From: BOG-908 sp963850605
GTDB taxonomy: Bacteria > Pseudomonadota > Alphaproteobacteria > Acetobacterales > Acetobacteraceae
Assembly (NCBI GenBank): GCA_963850605.1
Contig: CAWKLX010000006.1
Coordinates: 62,001-126,000 of the forward strand
Direction of reading: 5' to 3'
Length of the DNA: 64,000 nucleotides
In this document: positions 38,985 through 47,366 of the stretch, piece after piece
Numbering within the stretch: position 1 is the first letter of the stretch
Layout of the letters: each line of letters starts with the position of its first letter
Notes under the pieces: model-generated
The model's database searches: none
What the model was told of the DNA's origin: nothing
The model's input: only the letters and a program-made list of their open reading frames with translations
Translations under genes and position numbers: made by a program

Positions 38985-39657
38985 GCGCGCGTCATCTGCG
39001 CGCCATGCCCCCGGCCCCGCGCGGGCTGGCGGCACAGCTGCCGGCTGGGGAGCACCTCCTGTGGGAGGGCCGCCCCAGCACCGGGGTGCTGTTGCGCCGC
39101 ACCTTCCACCTGCGGCTGATCGCGGCCTATTTCGGCACCATCCTGGCACTGTCCGCGCTCAGCGCCGCCAGCCACGGCGCCACATCCCATGCGGTTGGCA
39201 TGGCGCTGCTGCACCGGGCCTTGCTCGCCGCCGTGCCGTTCGCGCTGATGGCGCTCTACGCCTGGGCCATCCAGCGTTCGACGACCTACAGCATCACCAG
39301 CCGACGGGTCGTGTTCAGCTTCGGCATCGCTCTGCCGGTCACGTTCAACGTTCCGTTCTCCCGGATTGCGGGGGCCGAATTGCGGCTGTATCCGGATGGC
39401 GCCGGCGATATTCCGTTGCGTCTTCTAGCGGGGAAAAATTGTCGTATTTCGTGATGTGGCCGCATGCTCGCCCCTGGCGCATGGCCGCAACCCAGCCCAT
39501 GCTGCGTTGCGTGCCGGATGCGGAGGCGGTCTCGGACATCCTGGCCCGCGCCCTGGCCGAGCATGCCAATGTTCGCTCGCCGGTCGCGGTTCAGGCGGTG
39601 CGCGTGCAGCCGGTGCGCGGCACGGCCGGGCTGCAGGGGCAGCCCGCCGCGGCGTGA
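38981..39657 (+). CDS. puhB: photosynthetic complex assembly protein PuhB, frameshifted
   Basis: A membrane protein of about 225 residues with a PH-like domain and three membrane segments, needed for reaction-centre assembly in relatives. The start frame has LPAGEHLLWEGRPSTGVLLR and RSTTYSITSRRVVFSFGIALP. It stops early at 39454 unless one base is added in GGGGAAAAA (39430-39438). The restored reading LLAGEKLSYFVMWPHARPW continues to the C-terminus at 39657 with PDAEAVSDILARALAEH. Unlike most breaks here, a base appears to be missing. puhC follows after 10 bp. Confidence 0.9.
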
Positions 39658-39667
39658 GGGAGGGTAT

Positions 39668-40138
39668 ATGACGGCCACACCAGCACGACGCCCGAGTTTT
39701 CCGCATGTGCCACTGTTCGGTGCGGCGGCGCTGCTTGGGTTCGTGCTGCTGGCGGCGGTCGTCGGCCGCCTGACCGGCTCCGGTGTGGAGCCGCCGAAGG
39801 CGCCGGTGACCGCCGAGCGCAGCCTGCGCTTCGCCGACCGCGGCGATGGCGCCGTCGTGGTCAGTCTGGCCGATAGCGGGCAGGTGCTGGACGTGATGAC
39901 CGGCCAAAACGGGTTTCTGCGCGGCACGCTGCGCGGCTTCGCCCGTACCCGCCGCATGGATGGCGTGGGGTCGCTCCCGCCGCTGCGCCTGACCGGCTAC
40001 GCCGACGGGCGGCTGACCCTGTTCGATCCCTCGACGCACCGCATGGTGGAGCTGGAGGCGTTCGGCAGCGAGAACGAGGCGGTGTTCGTGCGGCTGCTGA
40101 CGATGAAACCCGCCGCACCCGCCGGTGGCGGCGCATGA
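39668..40138 (+). CDS. puhC: photosynthetic complex assembly protein PuhC
   Basis: A 156-residue protein with one N-terminal membrane helix (LFGAAALLGFVLLAAVVGRL) and a periplasmic domain. RSLRFADRGDGAVVVSLADS and GQNGFLRGTLRGFARTRR are the family's conserved segments. It influences assembly and organisation of the RC-LH1 complex in relatives. ATG 39668 follows GAGGGAGGG. Its stop overlaps the next gene by four bases. Confidence 0.9.
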   Translation: MTATPARRPSFPHVPLFGAAALLGFVLLAAVVGRLTGSGVEPPKAPVTAERSLRFADRGDGAVVVSLADSGQVLDVMTGQNGFLRGTLRGFARTRRMDGVGSLPPLRLTGYADGRLTLFDPSTHRMVELEAFGSENEAVFVRLLTMKPAAPAGGGA

Positions 40139-40458
40139 TGGGATTGCTGGCGCCCCGCACCGTCGCGTTCGTTTGCGACGTGGATCTGGAACGCACCGAT
40201 GACAGCTTTCATGCCTATGTCATTCCGGATGGCATCGACATGCGCCCCGGTGATACGGTCCTGGTCCAGGGCTTGCCGGACCGCTTGCAGTATGGCGAAC
40301 GTCGCCAATTTCGTGCCCAGGCGACTGTGCGTCGCGCCGGGTGGTTCCGGCGGCTGTGGACTGAGGCGGTCTCGATCTTCGAGCTGACCAGCCTGTATGA
40401 GGTAGGGTTCCAGCCCCACGAGGAGCTGGTGTTGCGGCAAAGGACACTTTCTGCATGA
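40135..40458 (+). CDS. conserved photosynthesis-cluster protein of unknown function
   Basis: A 107-residue soluble protein between puhC and acsF, a place where many alphaproteobacterial clusters keep a small unnamed gene. I do not recognise a domain. The sequence has MGLLAPRTVAFVCDVDLERT, a central DGIDMRPGDTVLVQGLPD that looks like a small beta-barrel element, and a C-terminal WTEAVSIFELTSLYEVGFQP. There is no membrane segment, signal peptide or cysteine cluster beyond one Cys. It overlaps puhC and acsF by four bases each, so it is surely co-translated with them. A role in assembly or ring-E chemistry is possible only by association. Confidence 0.8.
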   Translation: MMGLLAPRTVAFVCDVDLERTDDSFHAYVIPDGIDMRPGDTVLVQGLPDRLQYGERRQFRAQATVRRAGWFRRLWTEAVSIFELTSLYEVGFQPHEELVLRQRTLSA

Positions 40459-41549
40459 ACGCGATCACCCGCCCGGATGGCGTCACCGCTTCGGACAAAC
40501 GCGCGGCCGCCCCTAACGAGAGCACGCTCTACGCCCAGCAGGACACGGTGCTGAGCCCGCGCTTTTACACCACCGATTACGAGGCGATGAGCCGCGTCGA
40601 TGTCAGCGGCGTGCGCGCCGAGTGGGACGGGCTGATCGCCGAGCTGCGCGCCGACCACAACAAGAACCATTTCGTGCAGACCGAAGTCTTCAAGCAGGAT
40701 TTTTCCTCGATGCCGCCTGCATTGCGGAAGGAGTTCCTGGAATTCCTGGTCAGTTCGGTGACCGCCGAATTTTCTGGCTGCGTGCTCTATGCAGAAATAA
40801 AGAAACGCATTCCCGAAGGCGACATCCACGATCTGTTCGCCTTCATGGCGCGCGACGAAGCGCGGCATGCCGCCTTCATCAACGAATCGCTGAAGGATTT
40901 CGGTATCGGCGTCGATCTGAGTTTCCTGACCAAGACGAAGAAATACACGTATTTCCGCCCGAAATTCGTATTCTACGCCACGTATCTCTCGGAAAAGATC
41001 GGCTACGCCCGCTACATCACCATCTTCCGCCACCTGCAGCGCAACCCTGATCGCGTGATCCACCCGATCTTCAACTGGTTCGAGCAATGGTGCGGCGACG
41101 AGTATCGGCACGGTGAGGCATTTGCGCTGCTGATGCGGTCGGACCCGAAACTGCTCACCGGCGTGAACCGCCTGTGGATACGGTTTTTCCAGCTCGCCGT
41201 TTTCGCCACCATGTACGTGCGCGACCATGCCCGCCCGGTGTTCCACGAGGCATTGGGCGTGGACCCGACCGAGTACGACATGCAGGTCTTCCGCGTGACC
41301 ACCGAGATCGCCAAACAGGTGTTTCCGGTGACGCTGGATCTCGATAACCCGGCGTTCCTGCGCGGGCTGGAGCGGATGCGCCACATTACTGAAGGCCAGG
41401 CACGTGCACGGGCGCAGGGTGGCGTGCTGGGCGGCATCAAGCGTCTGGCACTGACCGCCGCGGCCGGCGTCACGTTCGTCCGCATGTTCCTGTTGCCGGC
41501 GCACAATGCGGAGTTGCCGGGCCAGGTGCGTCTGGCGCCCACCTGGTAG
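40455..41549 (+). CDS. acsF: aerobic Mg-protoporphyrin IX monomethyl ester cyclase
   Basis: A 364-residue di-iron oxygenase that forms ring E of bacteriochlorophyll using O2. Iron ligands appear in LVSSVTAEFSGCVLYAEIKKR, MARDEARHAAFINESLKD and WCGDEYRHGEAFALLM (two ExxH-type motifs). TKTKKYTYFRPKFVFYATYL is conserved in AcsF. Presence of this enzyme shows pigment synthesis is possible with oxygen; the anaerobic alternative bchE is not in the window. Its stop lies 19 bp before puhE. Confidence 0.96.
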   Translation: MNAITRPDGVTASDKRAAAPNESTLYAQQDTVLSPRFYTTDYEAMSRVDVSGVRAEWDGLIAELRADHNKNHFVQTEVFKQDFSSMPPALRKEFLEFLVSSVTAEFSGCVLYAEIKKRIPEGDIHDLFAFMARDEARHAAFINESLKDFGIGVDLSFLTKTKKYTYFRPKFVFYATYLSEKIGYARYITIFRHLQRNPDRVIHPIFNWFEQWCGDEYRHGEAFALLMRSDPKLLTGVNRLWIRFFQLAVFATMYVRDHARPVFHEALGVDPTEYDMQVFRVTTEIAKQVFPVTLDLDNPAFLRGLERMRHITEGQARARAQGGVLGGIKRLALTAAAGVTFVRMFLLPAHNAELPGQVRLAPTW

Positions 41550-41568
41550 CCTAGGCGCGCTGGTCAAC

Positions 41569-42414
41569 ATGTCCGTCGCCTGGCCGACGCTCTACTGCCT
41601 GTTTGTGTGGTGGTTCAGCACCGGGCTGATCGTTCTGCTCAACAACCTGCCGCAGCGGACCTTCCGCTGGAGCTTTGGCGCGGCCACCATCTTGGCCGCG
41701 ATCTCGTTCTATCGACTGGCGGCCGGCAGCCACGACATCAGCACCGCCGGCGTCTATGCCGCCTTCACCTACGCCGTCTTCGTGTGGGGCTGGCACGAGA
41801 TGGCGTTCTTCATGGGTTTCATCACCGGTCCCAGGCGCACGGCATGCCCGGCCGGCGCTGTCGGCTGGCGCCGCTTTGGCTTGGCCGTCCAGGCGTGCAT
41901 CGACCACGAGCTGGCAATTCTGGCGACTGGCGTTGCCGTACTATGGGCCACTTGGGGCGCACCCAACCAGGTCGGCCTGTGGACATTCCTTGCCCTCTGG
42001 GGGATGCGGCTCAGCGCCAAGCTGAACGTGTTCCTGGGTGTGCTCAATTTGGGCGAGGCGTTCCTTCCCGCCCATCTGACCTATCTGCTCAGCTACATGC
42101 GGCGGCGGCGGATGAATGCGCTGATGCCCGTCTCGCTGGTGGGTGGTGGCCTGCTGGTGGCGGAGCTGGGGCGCGGCGCGCACGCAACGCCTGGCCTGGT
42201 GTTCGTTGTGACGATGCTGGCTCTGGCGGTGCTGGAACATGCGATGCTGGTGGCGCCGGTGCCGTTCGAGGCGCTTTGGGGATGGTGGTTGAGCACTCCT
42301 TTTTTGAAAAAAAGGAGCAAAAAACTTTTGCTTATGTCAGCGCCCGCCTGCCCCGCCACGCACACCGACGAGGAAAAGTCTTTTGGTTCTTTTCTTCAGA
42401 AAAGAACCGCGTAA
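41569..42414 (+). CDS. puhE: photosynthetic complex assembly protein PuhE with repeat-derived C-terminal tail
   Basis: A polytopic membrane protein (about 7 segments) found between acsF and hemA in many clusters. LYCLFVWWFSTGLIVLLNNL, YAVFVWGWHEMAFFMGFITG and LWGMRLSAKLNVFLGVLNLG are conserved. The normal protein ends near WGWWLSTP. The last 40 residues are encoded by an inverted pair of palindromic repeats (42296-42408), reading FLKKRSKKLLL and, at the end, SFLQKRTA. The tail is therefore probably acquired and may be dispensable. Confidence 0.88.
   Translation: MSVAWPTLYCLFVWWFSTGLIVLLNNLPQRTFRWSFGAATILAAISFYRLAAGSHDISTAGVYAAFTYAVFVWGWHEMAFFMGFITGPRRTACPAGAVGWRRFGLAVQACIDHELAILATGVAVLWATWGAPNQVGLWTFLALWGMRLSAKLNVFLGVLNLGEAFLPAHLTYLLSYMRRRRMNALMPVSLVGGGLLVAELGRGAHATPGLVFVVTMLALAVLEHAMLVAPVPFEALWGWWLSTPFLKKRSKKLLLMSAPACPATHTDEEKSFGSFLQKRTA
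42296..42408. repeat. inverted pair of FLKK palindrome repeats, copies 3 and 4
   Basis: Copy 3: stem CTCCTTTTTT (42296-42305), G, AAAAAAAGGAG (42307-42317), arm CAAAAAACTTTT (42318-42329). Copy 4 points the other way: arm AAAAGTCTTTTG (42374-42385), stem GGTTCTTTTC (42385-42394) with GAAAAGAACC (42399-42408). The arms face each other across 44 bp. The pair overlaps the 3' end of puhE and ends 28 bp before hemA. The same layout recurs at 59698-59791. Confidence 0.8.
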
Positions 42415-42436
42415 CTTGCCTTTGGGGACGTTCACC

Positions 42437-43661
42437 ATGAACTACGAATCCTTCTTCACAAAAGAACTGGACACCCTACGCACCCAGGGCAACTACCGCG
42501 TCTTCGCCAACCTGCAACGCCAGCCCGGCAGCTTTCCGCGTGTCATGCACAAGCGGGCAGGCGGCACGGAGAGCGGGCGCGACCAGGTGACCGTCTGGTG
42601 CAGCAACGACTATCTCGGCATGGGCCAGCACCCGACTGTGCTGGAAGCGATGCACGAGGCGCTGGATAGTTGTGGGGCGGGCGCAGGCGGCACGCGCAAC
42701 ATCGCTGGCACCAACCACTATCACGTGCTGCTGGAGGAAGAGCTGGCCGACCTGCACGGCAAGGGCGGGGCGCTGCTGTTCAACTCCGGCTACATGTCCA
42801 ACTGGGCCGCCATCGGCACGCTCGCGTCACGGCTGGCCGGCTGCGTGGTGTTGTCGGACGCCAAGAACCATGCCTCCATGATCGAGGGCGCGCGCCATAG
42901 CCGCGCCCGCATCGAGGTGTTCGCGCATAACGACCCGGCCGATTTGGACCGCAAGCTGGCCGCCCTGGACCCCGAGCTGCCCAAGCTGGTCATGTTCGAA
43001 AGCATCTATTCCATGGACGGCGACATCGCCCCCATTGCCGAGATCTGCGACGTGGCCGAAAGGCATAACGCGCTCACCTATCTGGACGAGGTGCACGCCG
43101 TGGGCCTGTATGGCCCGCGCGGTGGCGGCATCGCCGAGCGCGAGGGGATCATGGACCGGCTGGACGTGATCGAAGGCACGCTGGCCAAGGGATACGGCGT
43201 GATCGGCGGCTACATCACCGGCTCGGCCGCGCTGATCGACTATGTCCGCAGCTTTGCCAGCGGCTTCATCTTCACCACCGCCCTGCCGCCTGCGGTCGCC
43301 GCGGGTGCTTTGGCGAGCATACGGCACCTGAAGGCCAGCGACACCGAGCGGCGGGAGCAGCAGCGGCTGGTGGCCCTGCTCCGGAAACAACTGGATGCGG
43401 CCGGGGTGCCGCACCAGGCCAATCCCGAGCCACATCGTGCCCGTCATGGTGGGCGACGCCGCGCTCTGCAAACAGATCAGCGACACATTGCTGGAGCAGC
43501 ACGGCGTCTATGTGCAGCCGATCAACTACCCCACCGTGCCCCGAGGGACGGAGCGGCTGCGCATCACCCCCAGTCCGAAGCACAACGATGTCGATGTGGA
43601 GCACCTGGTCGGCGCCCTGTCGGCCATCTGGTCGCAGCTGAGCCTCGCCCGCGCCGCGTAG
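42437..43661 (+). CDS. hemA: 5-aminolevulinate synthase, frameshifted
   Basis: PLP enzyme that condenses glycine and succinyl-CoA to 5-aminolevulinate, the first tetrapyrrole step in alphaproteobacteria. The main frame from ATG 42437 (MNYESFFTKELDTLRTQGNY) has VWCSNDYLGMGQHPTVLEAM, GGTRNIAGTNHYH, TYLDEVHAVGLYGPRGGGIA and the PLP lysine in IEGTLAKGYGVIGGY. The final 80 residues (SHIVPVMVGDAALCKQI to LSLARAA) are in another frame. Removing one C from CCC 43424-43426 gives HQANPSHIVPV and 407 residues, the usual length. It closes the plus-strand photosynthesis operon. Confidence 0.94.
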
Positions 43662-43892
43662 CGTGTCGGCGCTCCTTTCCCTGAGCCTTGGCGAGGATGT
43701 GCCGGACGCGCTGATACCGGCGGTCCCGTGGCTGTTGATCATGCCAAACCGGACCTAGCGGGTCGCAGCCCTTATTCCGCCGTATTGGTCTGGCCTTGTC
43801 AAAACCGCGGCGCGGGTAAAATGTTAGCCCGGTGGGACAGTGGCGGCCGCACGCCACCATGCCGGGTTGGACACTTAGGGAGAGCTGAGATC

Positions 43893-44162
43893 ATGCGTGA
43901 CACCGATATCGACACCTCGCGCCGCACTGTTCTGCGCGCCGGGTTGGCCATCCTGGCCGGCGGCGCACTGGTCGCCACTTCTGCCAAGGCGGACGACGCC
44001 GACAAGGTCGAGCAGAGTGCGGTGCAGTATCAGAATTCGCCGAAGGACGGGGCGAAGTGCAGCGGTTGCGTGAACTTCGTGGCACCGAATGCCTGCAAGG
44101 TCGTCCTGGGCAACATCAATCCTGAAGGCTGGTGCGTCGCCTACGCGCCCAAGGCGCCCTGA
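43893..44162 (+). CDS. high-potential iron-sulfur protein (HiPIP)
   Basis: An 89-residue precursor with a twin-arginine signal (SRRTVLRAGLAILAGGALVA, cleavage after AKA near residue 33) and four cysteines (56, 59, 68, 81) spaced as in HiPIPs: CSGC, NACK and GWCVAY. The mature protein of about 56 residues would hold a 4Fe-4S cluster in the periplasm. Such proteins reduce the tetraheme cytochrome of the reaction centre in several purple bacteria. Its gene lies next to pufC, facing it across a shared terminator, which supports that role here. ATG 43893 follows an AGGGAGAG site. Confidence 0.93.
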   Translation: MRDTDIDTSRRTVLRAGLAILAGGALVATSAKADDADKVEQSAVQYQNSPKDGAKCSGCVNFVAPNACKVVLGNINPEGWCVAYAPKAP

Positions 44163-44230
44163 TTTCTGGAAGAGCAGCAACGTTCAAACTGGAAACGGTC
44201 CGGACGAACCAGGCCGGTTATTGCATAACG

Positions 44231-44268
44231 AAAATGGCCCTCCACCGATGGTGGGGGGCCATTTTTTT
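44231..44268. terminator. bidirectional rho-independent terminator between HiPIP gene and pufC
   Basis: A long hairpin (AAAATGGCCCTCCACC, loop gat, GGTGGGGGGCCATTTT) followed by a T-run at 44262-44268, with an A-run on the other side. It lies between the convergent ends of the HiPIP gene (44162) and pufC (44271) and should stop transcription from both sides. Confidence 0.9.
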
Positions 44269-44270
44269 GA

Positions 44271-45434
44271 TTACGTCGGTGGTGTTTGCGCCTTGTCCGG
44301 CCCGGCGGGCGGCGCCGGAGAACCGGGTGCGACGGGCGGTACGGCATTCTGTGCCGGGGGTGCGGCCGGTGTGGGCGCGGTCGCCGCGATAGTCTGCGTA
44401 CCGGGCGCGGCCAGCTCGGGGAACGTCTTCAGCATGCTGACGCCGTAGAGCGGCTTGTACAAGCCCTGGTGGCAGGTGGCGCAGTTGACCTTTGCGTTGT
44501 CGCCCAGCGGTCCCTTCCGATAGGCGGGGAAGACGTCGTGCAGCGAGTCGAGATAGTTGTTATTGACGTCGCGCACCATGCGTATGCCGTACCAGGCGGT
44601 CACCCGCGCCGGCGAGCTCGTGGCCCAGTTACCGAACGACTCGGTATTGTGACAATAGGTGCAATTGACGCCCAGTGACTGGGCGAAATGGACCATCAGG
44701 CTGTAGGTCCACTCCGTCTGCTTGATGGTGCTGAGATTGCCGGTCGGCAGCGCCGTGTCACCTTGCACGCGTATGTTGACGGCGTGCTCGAGATAGGGCG
44801 TGAACGGATCGTACGGCAGCGAGCTCATGTTGATCGCTTGCGTCGGGTGCGCCATGCCGGTCTGCGTTTCGGCCACACCCATCGCCGCCACAGTGCCGGG
44901 ATCGTTGAACCAGATGTTCTTCGGCACCGGGTTGCCGCCGTGGCAGGTGTAGCAGACGACGCCCACGTTCTGCACGTGGCTTTGCCAGTTGCCGTTGATG
45001 TTCTGCGTCATCTGGATCATGCGGCGGGCGACCACCTTCGTGTACAGCCCGTCCCACGCCATGTTGGCGACGTTGTGGCAGTAGGAGCAGCCCTGCTTCG
45101 GCGCCACCCAGTTGGTGATGCTGACCATCAACCGGGTGAACTGGCCGACGCTGAGATTGCGCAGCACCTGCACGTTCTTGTAGGCCACGCCCGCCTTGAT
45201 GCCGTTCGGGCTGGCTGGCGGCAGGCTGTGCGGAACCTTCGCACCCGCCGCCAACGCGGTCAGCGTGGCGGGGGTGTAGAGCTGGTCCATGCCCGTGCCG
45301 CGGAAGCCCCGCTGCACGCTGACGATAGGCGGGTGTGTCATGCTCTTCAGCTGAGTCACCGTGAACAGCGTGCCCGCGGTGACGCCGATGAGGATCGTGC
45401 CGTAGAGAATGCCCGACTTGATTGGGTCGCTCAC
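44271..45434 (-). CDS. pufC: reaction-centre tetraheme cytochrome c subunit
   Basis: A 387-residue periplasmic cytochrome that re-reduces the special pair. Four CxxCH heme motifs are at residues 116-120 (CSYCH), 161-165 (CYTCH), 258-262 (CTYCH) and 318-322 (CATCH). I use GTG 45434, which overlaps the pufM stop (GTGA). The N-terminus has an uncleaved-looking membrane helix (GILYGTILIGVTAGTLFTV, residues 8-26) without a lipobox cysteine, so anchoring is by helix rather than by lipid as in Blastochloris viridis. The C-terminus is a 40-residue Ala/Pro-rich tail. Likely electron donor is the HiPIP encoded next door. Confidence 0.95.
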   Translation of the reverse strand: MSDPIKSGILYGTILIGVTAGTLFTVTQLKSMTHPPIVSVQRGFRGTGMDQLYTPATLTALAAGAKVPHSLPPASPNGIKAGVAYKNVQVLRNLSVGQFTRLMVSITNWVAPKQGCSYCHNVANMAWDGLYTKVVARRMIQMTQNINGNWQSHVQNVGVVCYTCHGGNPVPKNIWFNDPGTVAAMGVAETQTGMAHPTQAINMSSLPYDPFTPYLEHAVNIRVQGDTALPTGNLSTIKQTEWTYSLMVHFAQSLGVNCTYCHNTESFGNWATSSPARVTAWYGIRMVRDVNNNYLDSLHDVFPAYRKGPLGDNAKVNCATCHQGLYKPLYGVSMLKTFPELAAPGTQTIAATAPTPAAPPAQNAVPPVAPGSPAPPAGPDKAQTPPT

Positions 45435-46411
45435 TTCGGTGCTCCCGGAAGGGTGGCCGGATCGATGACCGGGCCCCAGGTGGCTGGGTAGCTGGGCACC
45501 AGCCCATGATGCTGACCCCACAGGTACCAATTATCCACGACCGTGCCGGTCAACAAGATGCCGATGCCGCCCGTAAGTGGGCACAGTACCGCGAACCACC
45601 AGGCCCAGCGATGGATGCTTTCAGCGGTCGCGCAATAGCCCATCGTCCAGCGCCAGAACAGGCCGCCACGCTCGAAGGCGGTGCCACGGTCGACGATCTG
45701 ATCCAGCTCACGCTCGGCGCCGTAGCGGCTAGTGGCCAGGATGGTGGCGCCGTGCATGGCGAACAGCAGCGTGGAGCCGTAAAGGAACACGATGCTCAGC
45801 ATGTGGAACGGGTTGTAGAACAGATTGCCGTAACGTAGCGAGAACGATGCGGTCCAGTCCAAATGCGGGAAGATGCCGAACGGTACGGCCTCGGCCCAGG
45901 ACCCCATCAGCAGCGGGCGGATGAAGCCCAGCACCAGATACAGCCAGATGGCGGCGGCGAACGCCCAGGCGGTGTGGCTGCCCAAGCCCAGGGCCCGCGC
46001 CCGCAAATAGATGCGGGTCCACCACAACAGAACCGACAGCGTCAGGAAGAACCCCGCCATCAGCCACCACCCGCCCTGTGCCAGCGGCGGGAAGTGCAGC
46101 CCGTATGACGGTGCCGGCGGTTCCAGCGCCAGCCAGGGCAGTTGCCGGATGAACTGCACCGGATCCCAGCCGACGGAGGCCCACATGTTCAGACCGATGA
46201 TCTCGAAGGCGATGAAGCCGCAGATGAGCGCCGCCAGACCGGAGACGCCCAGGTAGATCGGCCCTACCTGCGCGTCGCCCAAACGCCCGAACAGGTGGTT
46301 GAAGCCGGGCTTGCTGCTTCGCGAAAAGGCACCGTGCGCTTCCAACGGGGTTCCGGCGTAAAGCGGCCCGCGAACCTGGATACGGGTGAAGATGTTTTGG
46401 TATTGTGCCAT
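45431..46411 (-). CDS. pufM: reaction centre M subunit
   Basis: A 326-residue membrane protein, the M half of the photochemical core. Ligand histidines are visible in FPHLDW (accessory pigment), NPFHMLSI (special pair), AMHGATIL and SIHRWAWWF (iron), and glutamate in AERELDQIVDRG (iron). FERGGLFWRWTMGYCATAES is conserved. It overlaps pufC by four bases and lies 28 bp after pufL, giving equal expression of L, M and C. Confidence 0.97.
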   Translation of the reverse strand: MAQYQNIFTRIQVRGPLYAGTPLEAHGAFSRSSKPGFNHLFGRLGDAQVGPIYLGVSGLAALICGFIAFEIIGLNMWASVGWDPVQFIRQLPWLALEPPAPSYGLHFPPLAQGGWWLMAGFFLTLSVLLWWTRIYLRARALGLGSHTAWAFAAAIWLYLVLGFIRPLLMGSWAEAVPFGIFPHLDWTASFSLRYGNLFYNPFHMLSIVFLYGSTLLFAMHGATILATSRYGAERELDQIVDRGTAFERGGLFWRWTMGYCATAESIHRWAWWFAVLCPLTGGIGILLTGTVVDNWYLWGQHHGLVPSYPATWGPVIDPATLPGAPK

Positions 46412-46439
46412 GATGGCGCGTCCTCTTTTTGGGCTTCGA

Positions 46440-47264
46440 TTACTTCCAGATCGGCAGGTTCAGCCACCAACCCCACCAGGACGGCCAGCCGGCGGTCCAG
46501 AACGGGCCGCTGATGATGATGCACACCGCACTCCAGAACCCGGCCGACAGCGCCAGGAAAAGTCCAAGACGGTGGATGCCGAGGGTGCCGATGGAGTAGC
46601 CGATGACGTCGCGAAAGAACGTGTTTTCATGCTCGGCCGTCTTCATCGCCTCGCCCTTCGGCGGATTGGCCGCCGACAGCACCAGCGAGCCATGCAGCGA
46701 GAGCGCCAACGTGGTGGTGAAGAAGAAGCTCACCGCCAGCATGTGTGCCGGGTTGTAATGGAAATGCAGGTACTGGTAGCCGGTGTTGGACACCCAATCC
46801 AGATGGCTGAGAATGCCGTAGGGAAAACCGTATCCCCAAGCGCCCATCAGCAAAGGACGAATGACCACCAGCGAGACGTAAGCGAAGATTGCGACGCTGA
46901 AGGCGAACGGGACGTGATAGCCCATGCCCAGCTTGCGCGCGATCTCGACTTGCCGCAGCGCCCAGCTGCTGAAAGCGCCGATGGCACAGATGGTGATCGC
47001 CTGCCACAACCCGCCCTCCTTGATCGGGGCGAAGGCCAGGCCGTAGCTGATATCGGGCGGCGCAATATTGATGCGCCAGATGTTCCAGACGTGACCGAGC
47101 GACACGCCGTACAGAATGAGCAAAGTGCCCATCGTCGCGAAAAAGATGGTCGTGACACCGAAGAAGCCGACATAGAACGGCCCCCACCAGAAATCGAACA
47201 GGTCGCCACCGACCAGGGTGCCGCCGCGCACGCGGTACTTTCCCTCAAAACTCAGCATCGCCAT
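46440..47264 (-). CDS. pufL: reaction centre L subunit
   Basis: A 274-residue membrane protein. Counting without Met1, histidines stand at 153 (SHLDWV), 168 (LHFHYNP), 173 (PAHML), 190 (LHGSL) and 230 (IHRLG), exactly the canonical numbering for accessory pigment, special-pair hydrogen bond, special-pair ligand and iron. His168 is retained; Zn-bacteriochlorophyll Acidiphilium has glutamate there. The gene follows pufA after a hairpin-rich 102-bp spacer. Confidence 0.97.
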   Translation of the reverse strand: MAMLSFEGKYRVRGGTLVGGDLFDFWWGPFYVGFFGVTTIFFATMGTLLILYGVSLGHVWNIWRINIAPPDISYGLAFAPIKEGGLWQAITICAIGAFSSWALRQVEIARKLGMGYHVPFAFSVAIFAYVSLVVIRPLLMGAWGYGFPYGILSHLDWVSNTGYQYLHFHYNPAHMLAVSFFFTTTLALSLHGSLVLSAANPPKGEAMKTAEHENTFFRDVIGYSIGTLGIHRLGLFLALSAGFWSAVCIIISGPFWTAGWPSWWGWWLNLPIWK

Positions 47265-47300
47265 CGCGTGACCCTCCCAGTCTGGCCCGTTGGTATCGTG

Positions 47301-47352
47301 ACCTGCGCAACTGCAGGTGTCGGCGGCGGACGATCCGGAAAGACCGCCGCCG
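47301..47352 (-). promoter_or_regulatory. tandem hairpins in the pufA-pufL spacer
   Basis: Two perfect stems lie between pufA and pufL: ACCTGC/GCAGGT (47301-47306 and 47313-47318) and CGGCGGCGG/CCGCCGCCG (47321-47329 and 47344-47352, 14-nt loop). In Rhodobacter an equivalent hairpin protects the pufBA part of the transcript and raises LH1 over reaction-centre protein. The same role is likely here, by position and stability. Confidence 0.7.
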
Positions 47353-47366
47353 CCCTGGACAAGAAA

